In this document: positions 10,946 through 24,000 of the stretch, piece by piece
How positions within the stretch are numbered: the stretch's first letter is position 1
Layout of the letters: each line of letters starts with the position of its first letter
Assembly: GCF_022458985.1 (NCBI RefSeq)
Contig: NC_061783.1
Span: 10,508,413-10,572,412, forward strand
DNA length: 64,000 nucleotides
From: Mugil cephalus
Taxonomy: Eukaryota; Chordata; Actinopteri; Mugiliformes; Mugilidae
Direction: 5' to 3'
Translations under genes and position numbers: made by a program
The notes under the pieces: model-generated
The model's database searches: none
What the model was told of the DNA's origin: nothing
Seen by the model: the letters and a program-made list of their open reading frames with translations, nothing else

Positions 10946-13419
10946 GACACTGAGGCCTGCACCTACAGGGGTTTATCCCAATTCAGTCTGAGTCAGGACA
11001 GACCTTCAAACAGACACTCATAATGGCCCTCTTCCTGATCTGTTATTAATGGTACACAGGGTGGAATTAATGATGAGTTTTTGGTGTGACTAAACGTTTG
11101 CGGACGTAAACAGTGGAGGTCCCGGCAGATAGAGACTCGTCATGAAGCCTGGATGTTCACAACAGGATGCTCTGAGCTAATGTCAGCATCATAACATGCT
11201 CACAGTGCCATGAATATCAGTGGCATAGGCGCTTGCGTGCACACAGCGCAAAGAGCATCTTGAAACTGAACCTCTGTTGCATGTTGTGCCAATGAATCAA
11301 CATTAGACTGGAGTAAATGCGAGCAGGCAGCCTGGAAAGAACAGCCTCGGATTATATGTGTTGGGAAAGGCAACTTTGTTAATATTACATGATTGAAGCT
11401 GAGGTAGAAAAATGAATTCTAACATCAGCATTATGTTTTTTTACGCTAAGGCCGCTGTCGTTTATTGGATTTTAAACACAGAGATCAGCGGAGAACGGCG
11501 TGCGTCCCAGTCCAGAGCAGCCTTAGCTGTTCTCACTGTATAAATCTGTCTTCTTAGTCCTCCTCTGGCTCTGTCCTCTGTGTTCTGTGAGAGCGCGGCC
11601 ACATCTCCGCCAAGTGCTACGACGGTAAATCTGAAACCAGACACTTCTCCCTTGTTCCGTTCCTTTCTTTCGCTCTCCTAGATGCTGCCTCCTCCTCGGG
11701 TTTTCCCTCTCTGAACTGTTTCCCCTCCACATCTCCCTCGTTTTCATTGCGTGCTTTCGACACCCTGATCTGACTTACATAAGAAAGTTGAGCAAGCTGG
11801 TTCTTTCCGCCTTGTCTGTTGGACAAAGAGGGCTGGTGCTGCTGTACGCTGACTGCAGAAACAGGGAGTAGCACGTTTCCACGGTACAGTCGGGCTAATA
11901 GAGCCAATTTGAAAATTAGAGAAGGAGGGAGTCAAAGGGAGACAGAGGGAGTGAGGAAGATGTGTTTAACTCTTGACCTATCTGCCTCTTCTTCATTGTG
12001 TCACTCCGACTCTCCCCTCTTCCTCTCTCCACACCCTAAAGTTGACTCATTGGTTCACTCGTCCCACCCCCCCTCCAGCTACATCCCGCCCTCCCATTGG
12101 CTGGACCCTTTAGCCAGCAGCCAGTCATAGGGTGTTTACACAGCTGGGTGGCCATGTGAAAGATAGGGCTCATGCCTTGGACTAACCCCAATACCACATC
12201 ATATATCTTCTTAACCTCACACCCCCATCGCTCCCCCTGCTACCCCCTTCTTCCCAACCTTCACCTCCCATTCGCCAAACCGCTGCATGCCTTCGGCTCC
12301 TCCTTTCTGAACAACCCTCTCTCGTCTAATCCAGCCTCAGAGAAAATCTCACCACGTGGCTTCTCTACTCACTCTCACCCTTGTCAGCACCTTTACTCGC
12401 CCCCCCACACACCTTCTGTGTGAGTAATGTTTTCTAACAGAGGTTCTCCCACTCTTTACCGCGTGGTTTTGGGGTGCCGTGTTTCACTTGTTTCAGGAGT
12501 CATATCCTCAAGCAGTCGGGTGTGTGCGTTTGCCTGACAGACCGATGCCACCTTTGACGATGATGACATTTGGGTTTTGTTTGAGCCCAAGTCACAATCT
12601 GGTAATTTGTGTCATGTACTTTGTCAAAATGATGTTAAATATGTTTACATGTGTGTGGTCTGTATAGGTTAGGCTTATGCTCACTCCTGGACAGAGTGCG
12701 AGAAGTTCTTTAATAACAAGGATAAGCTGTAAAATGCGGTCGCCGCCACAGAAGAGAGCTGTCACCTATTAACCACAGCATCTAAAGGTTGTCTTGCGTC
12801 CTATAATATATAATTATTAAATATGGCAGAAAGAACCCTGCTCCACGTTTAGATTAAACGTCTATGTGTGGATGAAAATGCTCAGACAGGTTGGTTGACA
12901 TGACACAATTTAGGACCATAAAAAACAAAAAAAACAAGTTTTTGTTATAAGGGAAGAGACATCTGGTGAAATGTGGGGGCATATTATCAGATCATGGTTT
13001 AAAGAATTAAACCAGACATGTTTGATTAGTTATAAAATTATTAATAGGACCATACAAAATGGCGCAGTTACGACTTATTTGATGCTTCATGTCACACTTC
13101 CATACATATGTCGTATTCATGCCCCATGATAGATTTTCTATGGTCTCAGATTATCTCCTTTATTAATACTGTGATGTCATCTGCACTGGTACAACAGCCA
13201 CTGCGTTATTTGACCACTCATTACCGGACGCAGGATCACGTTGTAACATTGGAAAACGAAAGGAGATATATTGGAGAAGGAGTGGTTCGATGAAATGGCC
13301 AAGATTTCTTCCTACGAAAGGAAAGGCTGTGTTACAGTACGGGGCCCTTATACAGCGGTATCTGGATACACTGGTAGGTTGTACCCTTACCATTAATTCC
13401 TTTCAGCAGTGCAGTATAT
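9230..13419. other. Gene-free region upstream of ferd3l
   Basis: No gene is supported. It holds the ferd3l upstream region (no convincing TATA), a long CA microsatellite at 10889-10944, and pyrimidine-rich sequence around 11980-12420. All open frames are short with no recognisable domain. Confidence 0.5.
10889..10944. repeat. (CA)n microsatellite
   Basis: A pure CA run of about 28 units. Confidence 0.97.
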
Positions 13420-13895
13420 GCACGTATTTTGTATATGAGGAGGTGTTTAGGTGTGTATACTGTCAATGTTTTGTTTTATTTGTTTGTTTTCTGCTGAAAA
13501 CCAATAGAAAGTGAATTGCAAAAAGACGTTTTCAAAGCTCATCATTGCCTTATGTATTTCTGTCACACTGGACCAGTCCAGACCCCCCCGACCCACAGCA
13601 ATGACACTAACTGATGGCAGCAGACATCACACAGACAAAACGCTTTAGCACAAACTCAAAAAAACATGAAAAACAGCACAAGGTGTTGACCTGGCCTCCA
13701 AATTCGCTAGAACCCAAACTGAGTGTGATTCACCAGAACAAGCCTGATCCACAGAGGCCCCTCCCCTCAGAACCATAGGACCTAAAGACCCCCACTATCA
13801 ACATCCTGTTTCCAGACACCACAGGACACCCTCAGAAGGATCATGTCCATTCTCTGATGAGTCACAACTGTGACTGAGGGTTATAATGTTACGCC
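13420..13895 (+). mobile_element. Dispersed repeat copy A (probable non-LTR 3' tail)
   Basis: This segment shares roughly 240-280 aligned bases with 18830-19117 in the same orientation, at what looks like over 90% identity in the block starting TCTGTCACACTGGACCAG. The downstream part, with blocks such as CAACATCCTGTTTCCAGACA and a final ATAATGTTACGCCTGA, resembles a tail I associate with abundant teleost LINE copies. Family assignment is from memory and unverified. Confidence 0.6.
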
Positions 13896-15959
13896 TGACA
13901 GGCGATGGCCACCTTTTGATGTTTCTGGGGTTTTAGGTGCAGCCAGAGGATGTGATGATAAAACAAATATCCGAGGAGCCGACTTCCTGTACTGTGTACC
14001 ACTCATTGTTTACAGTCCCACTAGCAACTTGAGACATAAGAATGGAGTGGGAGTTAAGCTGCAACATCCATGAGCAGAGAAGTTATATTCAGCTGTCAGC
14101 TCAAAACCAAATATGATTGGTCAGAGTTTCTGAAACACAAACTGAGCTGCATCAACAAAGAAACTTTTTTTTCAGAAAGATTTCACTTCCATAAGAATCT
14201 ATTCTCTCCTGTTCACAAGAAACGTGTCAGCAGTTTAATCGGTTGCTGATTCAACTTGTTCTGCTCAGATCAGTGCACTCCGTCTGCACAAGAAATATTT
14301 ACGAGGTTAATAGCTCAACGGCCGCCTCTTTGCAACAGCTTTGTCACACTGTGATTGATGATTCTGTAGCTTTTTAATAAGCTTTTGACCACACAGTAAT
14401 CACATCTGAGCCACGTTTGGCCGAAGCTTTACTGCTCTGTCAGTGGCAACGGTTTTTGTGAAACTGTTCCACTTGGAAGATTTTGGGTTGAAGAGAGGTT
14501 TGTACATGCATTCAGGAAATAACATCTATTTTCTCTGTCTGAATACGAATGCACAACACATCAGGCAGATCGGAACAGCTGAAATGCTTGGTGATTTCCA
14601 GTTTTTCCAAACTTCCTGGGAAACTACACGATCATCAGAAAAAGTGCCTACACTGTGATAAAGACTCAAAATAAAAGTGAAAGTAGAGTTAAAGAGGTGT
14701 GGATTTAGAAAACTGCAAACTGTGCGACACCTGACAACAGCTTATACAGTAGTTGATGATGCACCTGTGGTACAGACTGACCCTTAATCATTCTGCACTG
14801 ACTGCCACAAACACTTATGGTCTGAATTTCAAAGCTATACCCTTATTTTTCTGACCGCAATGGCAAACTAGTGCTGCATTTCAGGTTGAATAAGAACAGA
14901 ATGATATATGATGAGTTAGTTGCCTTAGCGATAACAGCACGTATCCTACTGAGAAAAATCTTTCTGTCTTTCTTTGCACGTTAAACATATTTGTCATATG
15001 CAGTAATTAAAATCTGCCTGCTTGCCAAAGTCAGCAGATGGTCCCCCCGGTCAGGGGAATTTCTTTCATCTTCACGTCAACGACTTTTTAAATGCTTTTC
15101 CAGAAATTCGCTCTAATGTCCACATCATCAGCAGCGTCGGCCACCCACGTTCCACTTTCTTTTCATCTCCACCTCTGCGTCGCCGTCTTCCTCCTTCCCT
15201 CTCTCGCCGATGGGTACCTTCAGTTTGACAAGGTCGTCATAAAAATATAATAAAATATTTAGACGTGTCCTGGGTATTGTCCTGTAAAGCTACATGACTA
15301 AACATGAGATCATTTTTTCCAGACCCAGAAGTTTTTTTTCCTCCCTCTTGGCTTATTTATTTTTCTGTGGTTTTGGGAGGTTGTGCCTGAAGGCTTGATG
15401 ATATGCTGTGTGTGTTCCTCTCCTCGCCCCTTCCCTCATAATTCCTCTGCACTTTTCTATTTTTCTCTCGATTTATATGCAAAAGGTATAAGGAGAGATA
15501 AAAATACATATTTTACATTAGCTTGTTTTTCCACAATGAATCACTGTGGTCAGTAAAAGTCTTACATTAATGTATATGCTCATCTGATTTGCCCTCATTC
15601 TTTCAAAATTAGCTTTGTCTCTGAGGCTGATGTTACTATCATAATAGCTGAGCACAGTTAAGATTAAAACAAAGTGACATTTAATTTTACCTTCTGTCCT
15701 TTGCCTGCCATATTTCCTCTGTTTTGGGTGTAGGAGTTATGGTTTGGTCTGAACACTGTCTAGACGCCTATGAGCCTCCCATTACCTACTGATTATACTG
15801 AGCCCTATTAATCTCCCTGGACTGGCTGGCCAGGGTAGATACACACACAAATGCAAGTAGGCAGATACACAAAAATAAAAATATTTTAAGACATGTACAT
15901 ATAAATTATGTGGAAAAGTAGGTGTAATAAAACTAACCAGACAATTGAGAAAGCACATT
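13896..15959. other. Gene-free region
   Basis: No coding exon, RNA gene or clear repeat was recognised. Open frames are under 75 codons and resemble nothing known to me. Confidence 0.4.
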
Positions 15960-16025
15960 CAGTTAGGTCCATATACAGTATGTCTGGATACAGATCTTTT
16001 ATTTTAGGTGTTTACCTAAACATAA
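15960..16025 (+). mobile_element. Tc1/mariner-type terminal fragment
   Basis: The start CAGTTAGGTCCATATA and the following TTATTTTAGGTGTTTACC match the 5' terminal repeat I recognise from a widespread teleost Tc1-like family. The 3' end of the element at 38668 carries the same terminal sequence in inverted form. No transposase follows here, so this is a truncated end or a solo remnant. Confidence 0.55.
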
Positions 16026-16418
16026 TAAACAATTAATTAACACCCTGCAAATAGTGAACTGTGTATAAAATGATTCTAATTGCTTTTCTTCTTATTTTGA
16101 TTATAAAAGCTTAAAAAACCATTAAATATCTGCATTATTTTGAAAATAATTTGAGTTTAAATATGACCTGAATATACATCATACTATGAAAATACTGTAT
16201 AATCATAGTGTATGTTGTATTAAATATGTACTATGTTGATCATAAAAGTAAACAGTAAATGTGAAGAAATTAATTACAAGAGAAAAAAATGGGTGTGGCA
16301 TTGTTGAGTACAACTTAAAACTGACAACATAGAGAAACAACACACTGAAAAACACCCACACTAATTGAAGAAGATGTGTTATGGTAAAATTGTTGTCTTA
16401 AGATTTTTCCTTGTTATT

Positions 16419-16460
16419 AGTTTTGGAGCACCACAAGGCTCTGTGTTGGGCCCTATCTTT
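16419..16460 (+). pseudogene. Reverse-transcriptase relic of a non-LTR retrotransposon
   Basis: One frame reads SFGAPQGSVLGPIF, the highly conserved (G)xPQGSVLGP motif of LINE reverse transcriptases. It then runs into a T-rich stretch with no further recognisable domain. It is a short decayed fragment; the clade (L2, Rex or CR1-like) cannot be told from so little. Confidence 0.65.
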
Positions 16461-16799
16461 TTTTTTTATTTATTTTTTTATTGATTTTTTATTGGGCAGA
16501 TATTTTGTTGGATTTGTTATTATCTATTTTACTCAAACTGGATACAGAATTACTCATTTTCTGTAAAATACAAAACAACCTTTGGAAAGTTATAAAATTT
16601 GTACTTTTGGATACAAAAAAAATAACTGTGAGAAATGGAAGTTAATAAGGCAGCATTTTATCTGGGTAAAGACAAAATTATGTTTTTTCTCACTGAACCA
16701 CAGAACTTTGAAATGTTTTGATATATGTCAGGACTTGACAATTCACAAAAATGTTGGATAAAATGATGTCACATTTGAATAAATAAGCATTTTAAACAT

Positions 16800-17062
16800 A
16801 GCTTAACAACAAGACTGGAAACAGGTCTGAATGCATTAACACACAGAAGTGTAAACAACAATCTGTGTGTTTTATGGAGCGTTATGCGCCAGGCTGTTTC
16901 TTGGCTGGGAGCTGTAACTTCCAAAAAGTCTTTTTGTCATCATGAGGCTGAGCTTTAAAATGCTGATAGGTGGATTTTGTTACCACTGGAAAGAGCCACT
17001 GAGACTGAGTCCAGCAGTTGTGCGAGGCTAAGATAATCAGCTGCTGACTACAGCTTCAGCGG
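16800..17062. mobile_element. Dispersed teleost repeat fragment
   Basis: The block around 16850-16925, with GTGTAAACAACAATCTGTG and TTTCTTGGCTGGGAGCTGTA, resembles a very common percomorph interspersed repeat known to me from memory. The segments at 30885-31260 and 38800-39050 appear to be other fragments of the same family. It is non-coding and its class is unknown to me. Confidence 0.4.
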
Positions 17063-18829
17063 TTTTGATTTTCAAAATCAAATACAGTTAGAAAACCTTA
17101 AAAAGCTGATGCCAGCTTACAAACTGGAAAGTATTACACAGTTTTCAGTTATGTAGTTTACAGTTCATCAGAATTGGGTTACTCTCTTACTCAGTCCACA
17201 TCTGCACAGTGACAAACATCAAAGAAGACGACACATACTCAAATGTTTTGGTCATCAGCTAAAGGCAATATGATCCAATCTTATGTGATCCTAACACATT
17301 CACTGATGAATCCACGAGGTATTCAAGATAATAAGCATTTGAAATTGGAAAAACACAGTTCAAACACAATTCCCTTGAAGGAAACACCCTGTCCGTCGTC
17401 GCCAGGGTTACTGAGGGCAGGACTGTGGGGTGTCGGGTGCCGAGGAAACCGACTAACTATGGGAATCCGGCTCACTGACCAAATGTAACGTTTACTTTTG
17501 AGGTTAATAGTGTGTGTGCATGTATGTGTTTGTGTGCGGACATTGATCCCTTGGGAAAGAGTTTAATGCTCGACCCCGTCTCACTCCGTGCAAGCACAAG
17601 CTATTTTGCCTACCTGAGCGAGCATGAAAAACAGAGATGCAGAGCAGAAGTGCCAAAAAATCTCTGAGAAATGCCTTTGAAATTGCCATAAAGAGATTTC
17701 ATGGATGTCTGAAGGCCTGTGAGAGATGGGCTCTGCTGCGAGGCCAGCCCTGCCTGAGCCGTGTTGCGAGGATATATGGCCACGGTTGCACAGCTCTGAC
17801 TGGTGGAACACTTAACGTTTTATGACCTGCTGCCATTTGGGGCTCTGGGATGGAGCGGAGTGCCGACCACATAACTAATTAGGCTTGGCCAACCGGGGAG
17901 TGTAAAGATGGGGATTTGTGGATTGCGGGGTTGTGGATGTGGTGTGTCTGCATGAGTGAATGGGCGAGTGAGCCAGTGAATGTGTGGCAGTGGGTTGTTG
18001 TTGTGCGTGTGTGTGTGTCATGAACCTGGAGAATTGCGTAAGGGCGCCGTTTGTTCTCCATAAAGACTCCACGGGTCCTTTCATGTAGAGGGAGCCGCCA
18101 GACCTGGAAACTTTGACACAGGAAGACGGAGATCCACAGCCAACCTATACACACATTAACACTCACGCACGCACAACACACGGAGGTATATGAAAGGAGA
18201 GTCTGGCCCACTCAACAAAAACACAACCTCTCATGTTGTCTCATCTCCCTCTAACCCTCCCTCCTCTTCTCTCCATCGGACGATCATGAAGACAAACGAC
18301 TGATATGAGAGTCCTGCTGCAGGCGGGGGTACGGGTGGGTGGGGGGTGGGGTGGGGGGGGGGGTGTCAAAAGTGGAATGTGTGTGAACTACACACCGCCT
18401 CCTATAAATCAGGGAGACAAGTAGGAGGAGGAGGAGACGAAGGAGGAGAGGGAAAGCAGGGCAGGGGAGGAGGGGCGGTCAGAGCGAAGGAGTGATAGGA
18501 GGAGTGACAAGATAAATGAGTGTCGATGGAGGGAGGGGGCACACAGGTGCAGGAGAGGTGCACCCGGGCCTGGGCTGGAAGCGGGTAAACGAGAGCGATA
18601 ACACACACGGGGAGGTCATGGGGGGACACCTCACAAACGAAGCATCACTTTAAGCTCTCAGATAATCGTTTCGGTGTCTCTTGAAAATTACAAGTTGAGC
18701 AGCTTTTTTACATCATTCACAACATTCTGGGGAATCTGGGAGTGTTTGGTCATGACTACACGATTACGAGAACAGCAGGCTGTCTTCTGGTGAAGAGTAA
18801 GGTCAGCAATCTGCATTTATATCCACATA
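17063..18829. other. Gene-free region with a G-rich tract
   Basis: No exon is supported. It contains a poly-G-rich run at 18323-18363 and purine-rich sequence at 18415-18550. Open frames here are compositional. Confidence 0.45.
18323..18363 (+). repeat. G-rich tract with quadruplex-forming potential
   Basis: A run of about 41 bases with at least five G-tracts of three or more, ending in a 12-base G run. It meets the usual G3+N1-7 pattern several times over. Confidence 0.8.
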
Positions 18830-19117
18830 TTTTGTATGAGGTGGCGTGTGTACTGTCTCTGTTTTGTTTTATTTGTTTGTTTTCTGCTGAAAACCATTAA
18901 AAAGTGAATTCTGTCACACTGGACCAGTCCAGACACCCCCGACCCACCGCAATGACACTCCCTGACGGCAGCAGACATCACACAGACAAAACGCTTTAGC
19001 ACAAACTCAAAAAAACATGAAAAACAGCACGAGGTGTTGACCTGGCCTCCAAATTCACTAGAACCCAAACTGATCCAAGTATCTCTGAGATTCACTGGAA
19101 CAAGCCTGATCCACTGT
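18830..19117 (+). mobile_element. Dispersed repeat copy B
   Basis: The second copy of the repeat at 13420-13895. It lacks about 40 bases present in copy A just after the block GCTGAAAACCA. It shares the GACCAGTCCAGAC, CGCTTTAGCACAAACTC and CCTGGCCTCCAAATTC blocks and stops near CTGATCCAC. Confidence 0.65.
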
Positions 19118-20930
19118 GTAACATGAGCCTTTATCAGTTTATTTTCTGTACGTGCGCACGCCTTTTATACCAGCGTGTATTCCTGCTGGAAGAATGAGTT
19201 ACAGTTCACAGAATCTGGTGCACCGCTTTCTAATAAGTCGCTCTTTATAACGTGCAACTAATATCTTTATCAAAAGTTTTAAAACAGTTGTAAAAAAAAT
19301 CTTCTATATAAATGCATGTAATTCATTAAAAGTAGCTCAGAATGTGGGGGCGTACACATGTTGTCGGTCACAGTTTAGTCAAGATGATGCCACTCGCACT
19401 CTTACATTAAAAATTTAAATAAACTTTTAGGCTGGATTAGTTGCTTGGCAACCATCAGAGACTGTATTAAGTTAGCAGCCCGGGCCGAGAAACAGTCTGA
19501 ACTCATAATCATTGCAAAAACATTTTGTTCTCGAATCGATTAAACTAACAAGGTGTAATGAATTTGTGATTTGTGTTTTTAGAAGGCCGACTGCTTCCAG
19601 TCCTTAACTGTGGGCTAATTTTAAAGTCAGCTGATCAATCTTTTCAGCAAACTGTCAGCAAGAAGGTGAATAAATGTTTTTTTTCCTGCAAAGCTATTTC
19701 TTGAACAAATACAAAGGTTTTACAAATTGCTTCAAATAGCACTTCAGCATATTCAAATGACACTTAACATGAAACTTCAGAACGCGATTCAATAATGACT
19801 CAGAGCGATGAGTTACAACCTGTGGGTTCCTTCATTAGGCCGTGGTTACGTGCTGTTTTTGTTGCGTGTTCTAGCACATTTTTAAACCCTTTTCTGTCCG
19901 AGATTCTGAAAAGGAGCGACAGAGACCCAGACTGAGGGGGAGTGGGGAGAGTGGGGGGGTGTCACTGACAGCAGAAATACACTATCAGGTGTGAGCGATG
20001 AAGATGAGCCGGGTTAATTGCCGCTCCTTATCTATCCTCTTTAAGCGGCTTCCGATAAGCTCTCAGGCTCTTAGCGCCTAACAGCTAATTAGACTCCCCA
20101 CTGAAGGCATGGAGGGACCGCGGTGTGTGTGTGTGTGGGGGGGCTTCTCACTACCCGTGCGTGTAGAGGTGGGGACGGGGGTGGAGGTAAAGAAAACACC
20201 AATGATCTTTAGCTCGTCTCTCGACACTTTTATCAATTGACACCATGGGATGAGAATGAAACACTGCGATGGAGGAGAATTTACTATTGAAAAGCAGTTA
20301 CATTGGTATTACTGAATATTAGTGATGTTTTTAATCAGAATCTAACCCGTATGGATGTCATGATTATCACTCAAACAGCAGAACTTGTAAACAGACTAAG
20401 GGCCTCTGTAAGTTGGATGAGAAACAAATATTTATTTTGCATTTCTTTTGGTTCTTAGTCAAAGAGGATAAATCCACTTCCATATTCACATTAATACCAA
20501 AGACGAAAGGAATGCATGACTGTGCCACTTGTCACTGTGACTGAACATTATGACTTTCACTTTGTAAAACTTCACTTTGACTTGCAGTTAAAATCAAGGC
20601 AATCTGCTTAAGAAGCGCCTGAAGGCACCGAGGCGAACATGCAAATATCAAACAAAAGAAAATGCACAAAAACTCAATCCTGCCTCTGCTGGCCACGTTA
20701 AACACACACGTTTTCCACCTGTGGATTTCTGGTGTGCACGTATGAAGCAGCTTTGCTCCACCATCAGGCAGTGCGCTGGAACAGCAATGCAACGAGGAAC
20801 AGCCCCTCAGGTCTGCTCGATTCGTTCATTCATTCATTCCCCTGCTCTCCTGCGTGATTCATCATCTGCTTAGAAGATCTGAAAAACGCTCAGAAGAAGG
20901 CAGACACCTTGTTTGCTTAATATTGTGTTA
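19118..20930. other. Gene-free region downstream of polr1f
   Basis: No gene is recognised. The stretch at about 19995-20110 is less AT-rich than its surroundings and combines several GATA (TTATC/GATAA) and TAATTA-type motifs; it is the most enhancer-like segment here, by composition only. Confidence 0.35.
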
Positions 20931-20949
20931 AATGATTAAGGCACGCCAG

Positions 20950-20955
20950 TTTATT
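20950..20955 (-). terminator. polr1f: Candidate polr1f polyadenylation signal
   Basis: A minus-strand AATAAA 79 bases past the polr1f stop codon. A second AATAAA at 21034-21029 shares its first A with the stop codon itself. The distal one gives a normal short 3' UTR and is preferred. Confidence 0.45.
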
Positions 20956-21033
20956 CCTCCATCAAAAACATTGCCAGTGTCAATTATTCCTCCTGATTTC
21001 TACCACATCATCAATCCATTGTCCATTTTTTAT

Positions 21034-24000
21034 TCAGGCGAACTGCTCAATGTCACCTTTTCGTTTCTTCTTGGATTTTCTCACTTCGGGATCGTCGCTA
21101 ACACCCGTTGTTGCGTCGACACTGGATTCATGCTTCCGTTTCTTGCTTGGCTTGTCACTATGGTAACCGCTGGAGTCACTCCCGTGGATCTCGGGGCGCG
21201 AGAGTTCAACGTTCTCCTCTTCTTCTTTCACACGTTTCTCCTTTTTCTTCTTCTTCTTCTTTTTCTCACCAGCCTCGTTGCCGTCCGCCTCATCCATTGT
21301 TCCGTTCAGCTCCGACGCCGGGTCGCCGTCCTGCTGACAGGAGGGCATGTTTGTTATCTCTTGTTCTGCCTCCTCCTCTTTGACTTTGTCTTTCTTCTTT
21401 TTCTTCTTTTTCTTGGGGGAGTCTTCAACAGGCTCCTGTTGGCTTTGTTCTGCCGTTGCTTCCGTGCCTTGCGGTTCTGGCTGCTCCACAGGGACACCGG
21501 ACTCTGAGCTCTCACCCATAGCCAGCAGCTCCTGCACCCTGAGACACACAAAGACAGAAACACAATCATCAGTCAAGGGTGTAACAACCGTTAATGTGTG
21601 ACATTTAGTGCAACAAAAATTCAAACTTGTATATTATTCTTGGAAATATGGGCAAAAATGCATAATCATAAAGTGTTTTCTTTATTGCACCAGCAGAAGT
21701 GTCACGACGCAGGATTTATTGAATCACTTATTTTGAATGAAGCAAACTTCCAGCACCCAGTGAAGCGAGTTTAAAATGCAGTTTAGAGAACATTACACGC
21801 CCACGCGAAGTTGAACCTTTGGGTATAATATGTCACCACAGCATAATTTTATCTCATTATATATTGATGTCTATGTCTGTGTTTCCTGGGCTCATTTGCA
21901 CGGCAAGAGGTAACTCTGTGTTTTACTCAAAGTCATCCTTGGGTATGATGTCTCTGCTGCTTTCAACTTCGACTTCACTCCATGTCAGAGGAAATATTTT
22001 ACCTTTTCTAAGTCTAGACTTTTTAACAGCTTTAGTTACTTTTCTTTGATGTGGATTGATAGCAAAAATATACATGGGAAAAATGTTAATTGTCTAACCA
22101 ACGACTATATGAACTGTGTGTTGCTTGTAGTTGTTAATATGGCCAGTCTGAAAATACATTTATGTTGACCAAAAACTCATAGTCAGGTGTTTACTATCCT
22201 CAAACATTGTCTTAATCACAGCTGTTCTATAATAGTGCCGGATGTTACATTTTGGAAATCTGATCAGTTTCGATTAATTAATGAATTAATATGACTATAA
22301 TTCTTAAGCCTCATTTAAGTCAACGGGCAAAGCTCCCATGTTCAAAAACACCACCACCACCACCACCACCACCACCACCACCATCATCACAGCTCACTTG
22401 CCTGGTCCTGCCCAGTCGTCCTCTGATCAGCAGCACCCCCGCAGGATCCGCGTCGAGCGCGAGCACCTCAAACTCCAGCTCGGCTCCGATCCTCGGCCCC
22501 GCGTCCCTCCAGGTTTCCACGGGGACCAGGTTCGGTCTAGGGAGGCTGGCGTTGAAACAGCCGTGCACCAGGCAGCCCACGTGGCTTATGCCCAGTTTGT
22601 TTACCTTCCCCTGTGGAGATGAGTGAAACGCTGGTGTGTTTTGTTTATATTTCCGAGGTTTGCACCAGGTGGGTATCATGTTATATGCGGTCATAGATAA
22701 TACACATGGAATATTATAGTTAAACACATGTCTCCTTCACAGGTACTTATATTACTTGTAGAAAAATAAGTGTTACCACAAAGCACAGGATACATAGTGA
22801 GAAGTACTTTAAGCCGCTCTGGCTTCAATCAAAATAAATTAAATGTAAATCTCACCACAAGTTTCTGTCCCCTTTTGGGCTGAAATACAATAAAGTTGGC
22901 CTCTATGTCCATGTGGATGTAGCCGCTGTCGTCGTAAATGTCTCCCCGATGGCCCACTATCCTGATGTTGTCATAAGCTAGCGGCACTCCGTTCAGACTG
23001 CAAGAGACAAACACAACAACTTGAACAAGGCTGGCGGCTACGCGGTTTGATAAACTTTAATTATTAGCAGGGCGAACATGTGCAGCACACTGCAGCACAT
23101 CGGCTCCAGCTGAAAACCACACTGGAGCCTTCAGCCTGCTTTGAACACACAACAGAACGTTCACAACTTATTACAGCTCTGTTGTAAGGACATCACGCAG
23201 CCACTTAATCACCACCTCACCGCACTACCCACTGGATGCAGAGCCCGGTATCTGCAGCCGTAGCAGCAATTAAAAGGGAGCTTAAATAAATAGTCGGTAG
23301 ATTAGTTACAATTACAGCTACAGTTAAAATAAGCAGCTAGACAAAAAACAAAGGCAAGAGGACGTGCAGGGTTTCAGCTAAACATAACCTGATTGACTGA
23401 CAACCTTCACATACAATTGTGGCGTAGTTTTCCATAAAATGATTCACATTTATCTTCTGAAGCTTTCTTATTGTGAGCATTTGGTGGGTTCTCTTTCTTT
23501 TATACTACTGTATGCTGGCAAACTGTGACTCTTATAGTCCTGACGTCAGCCTCACCGTCATCACAGGTACCCTAGTGCACATCTGATTTTCCATCTCTCT
23601 CAGCACCACACTTGATGAGCTAAAGGAGAGCCAGGGTGCAGCTGCTAAAGATTTAATAATGTAGGACAGGTTCCAGATTAGGAACTCCTAAAATGCTGTT
23701 TATTTACAGCCATGCTGACATGTGGCACCTCTAGGTAGTGTTAATTCAAATACTGCACATGGAGGGAATACCACGCACAGTTTGTGAGTAGATGCTAATT
23801 CCATTTATGGCTCCTTATACATAAACTCCACTCCATGTCAGAAACAAGTGTGCTCCGCTACATTTCTCTTTCTCTCTGAGAAGTCATGTCACCACTCATC
23901 TGAGTTCAGTTTTAAGGGACTGGTGGGTTTGAGGTTTAAATAGGAAACTCTGTGGGCATAACCCATCAGAAACATCCGTTCCTGATCAGGAACATAACGT

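Noticed and set aside
22291-22626. Plus-strand frames opposite polr1f exon 3
   Set aside because: Shadows of the real minus-strand exon plus the CAC repeat.
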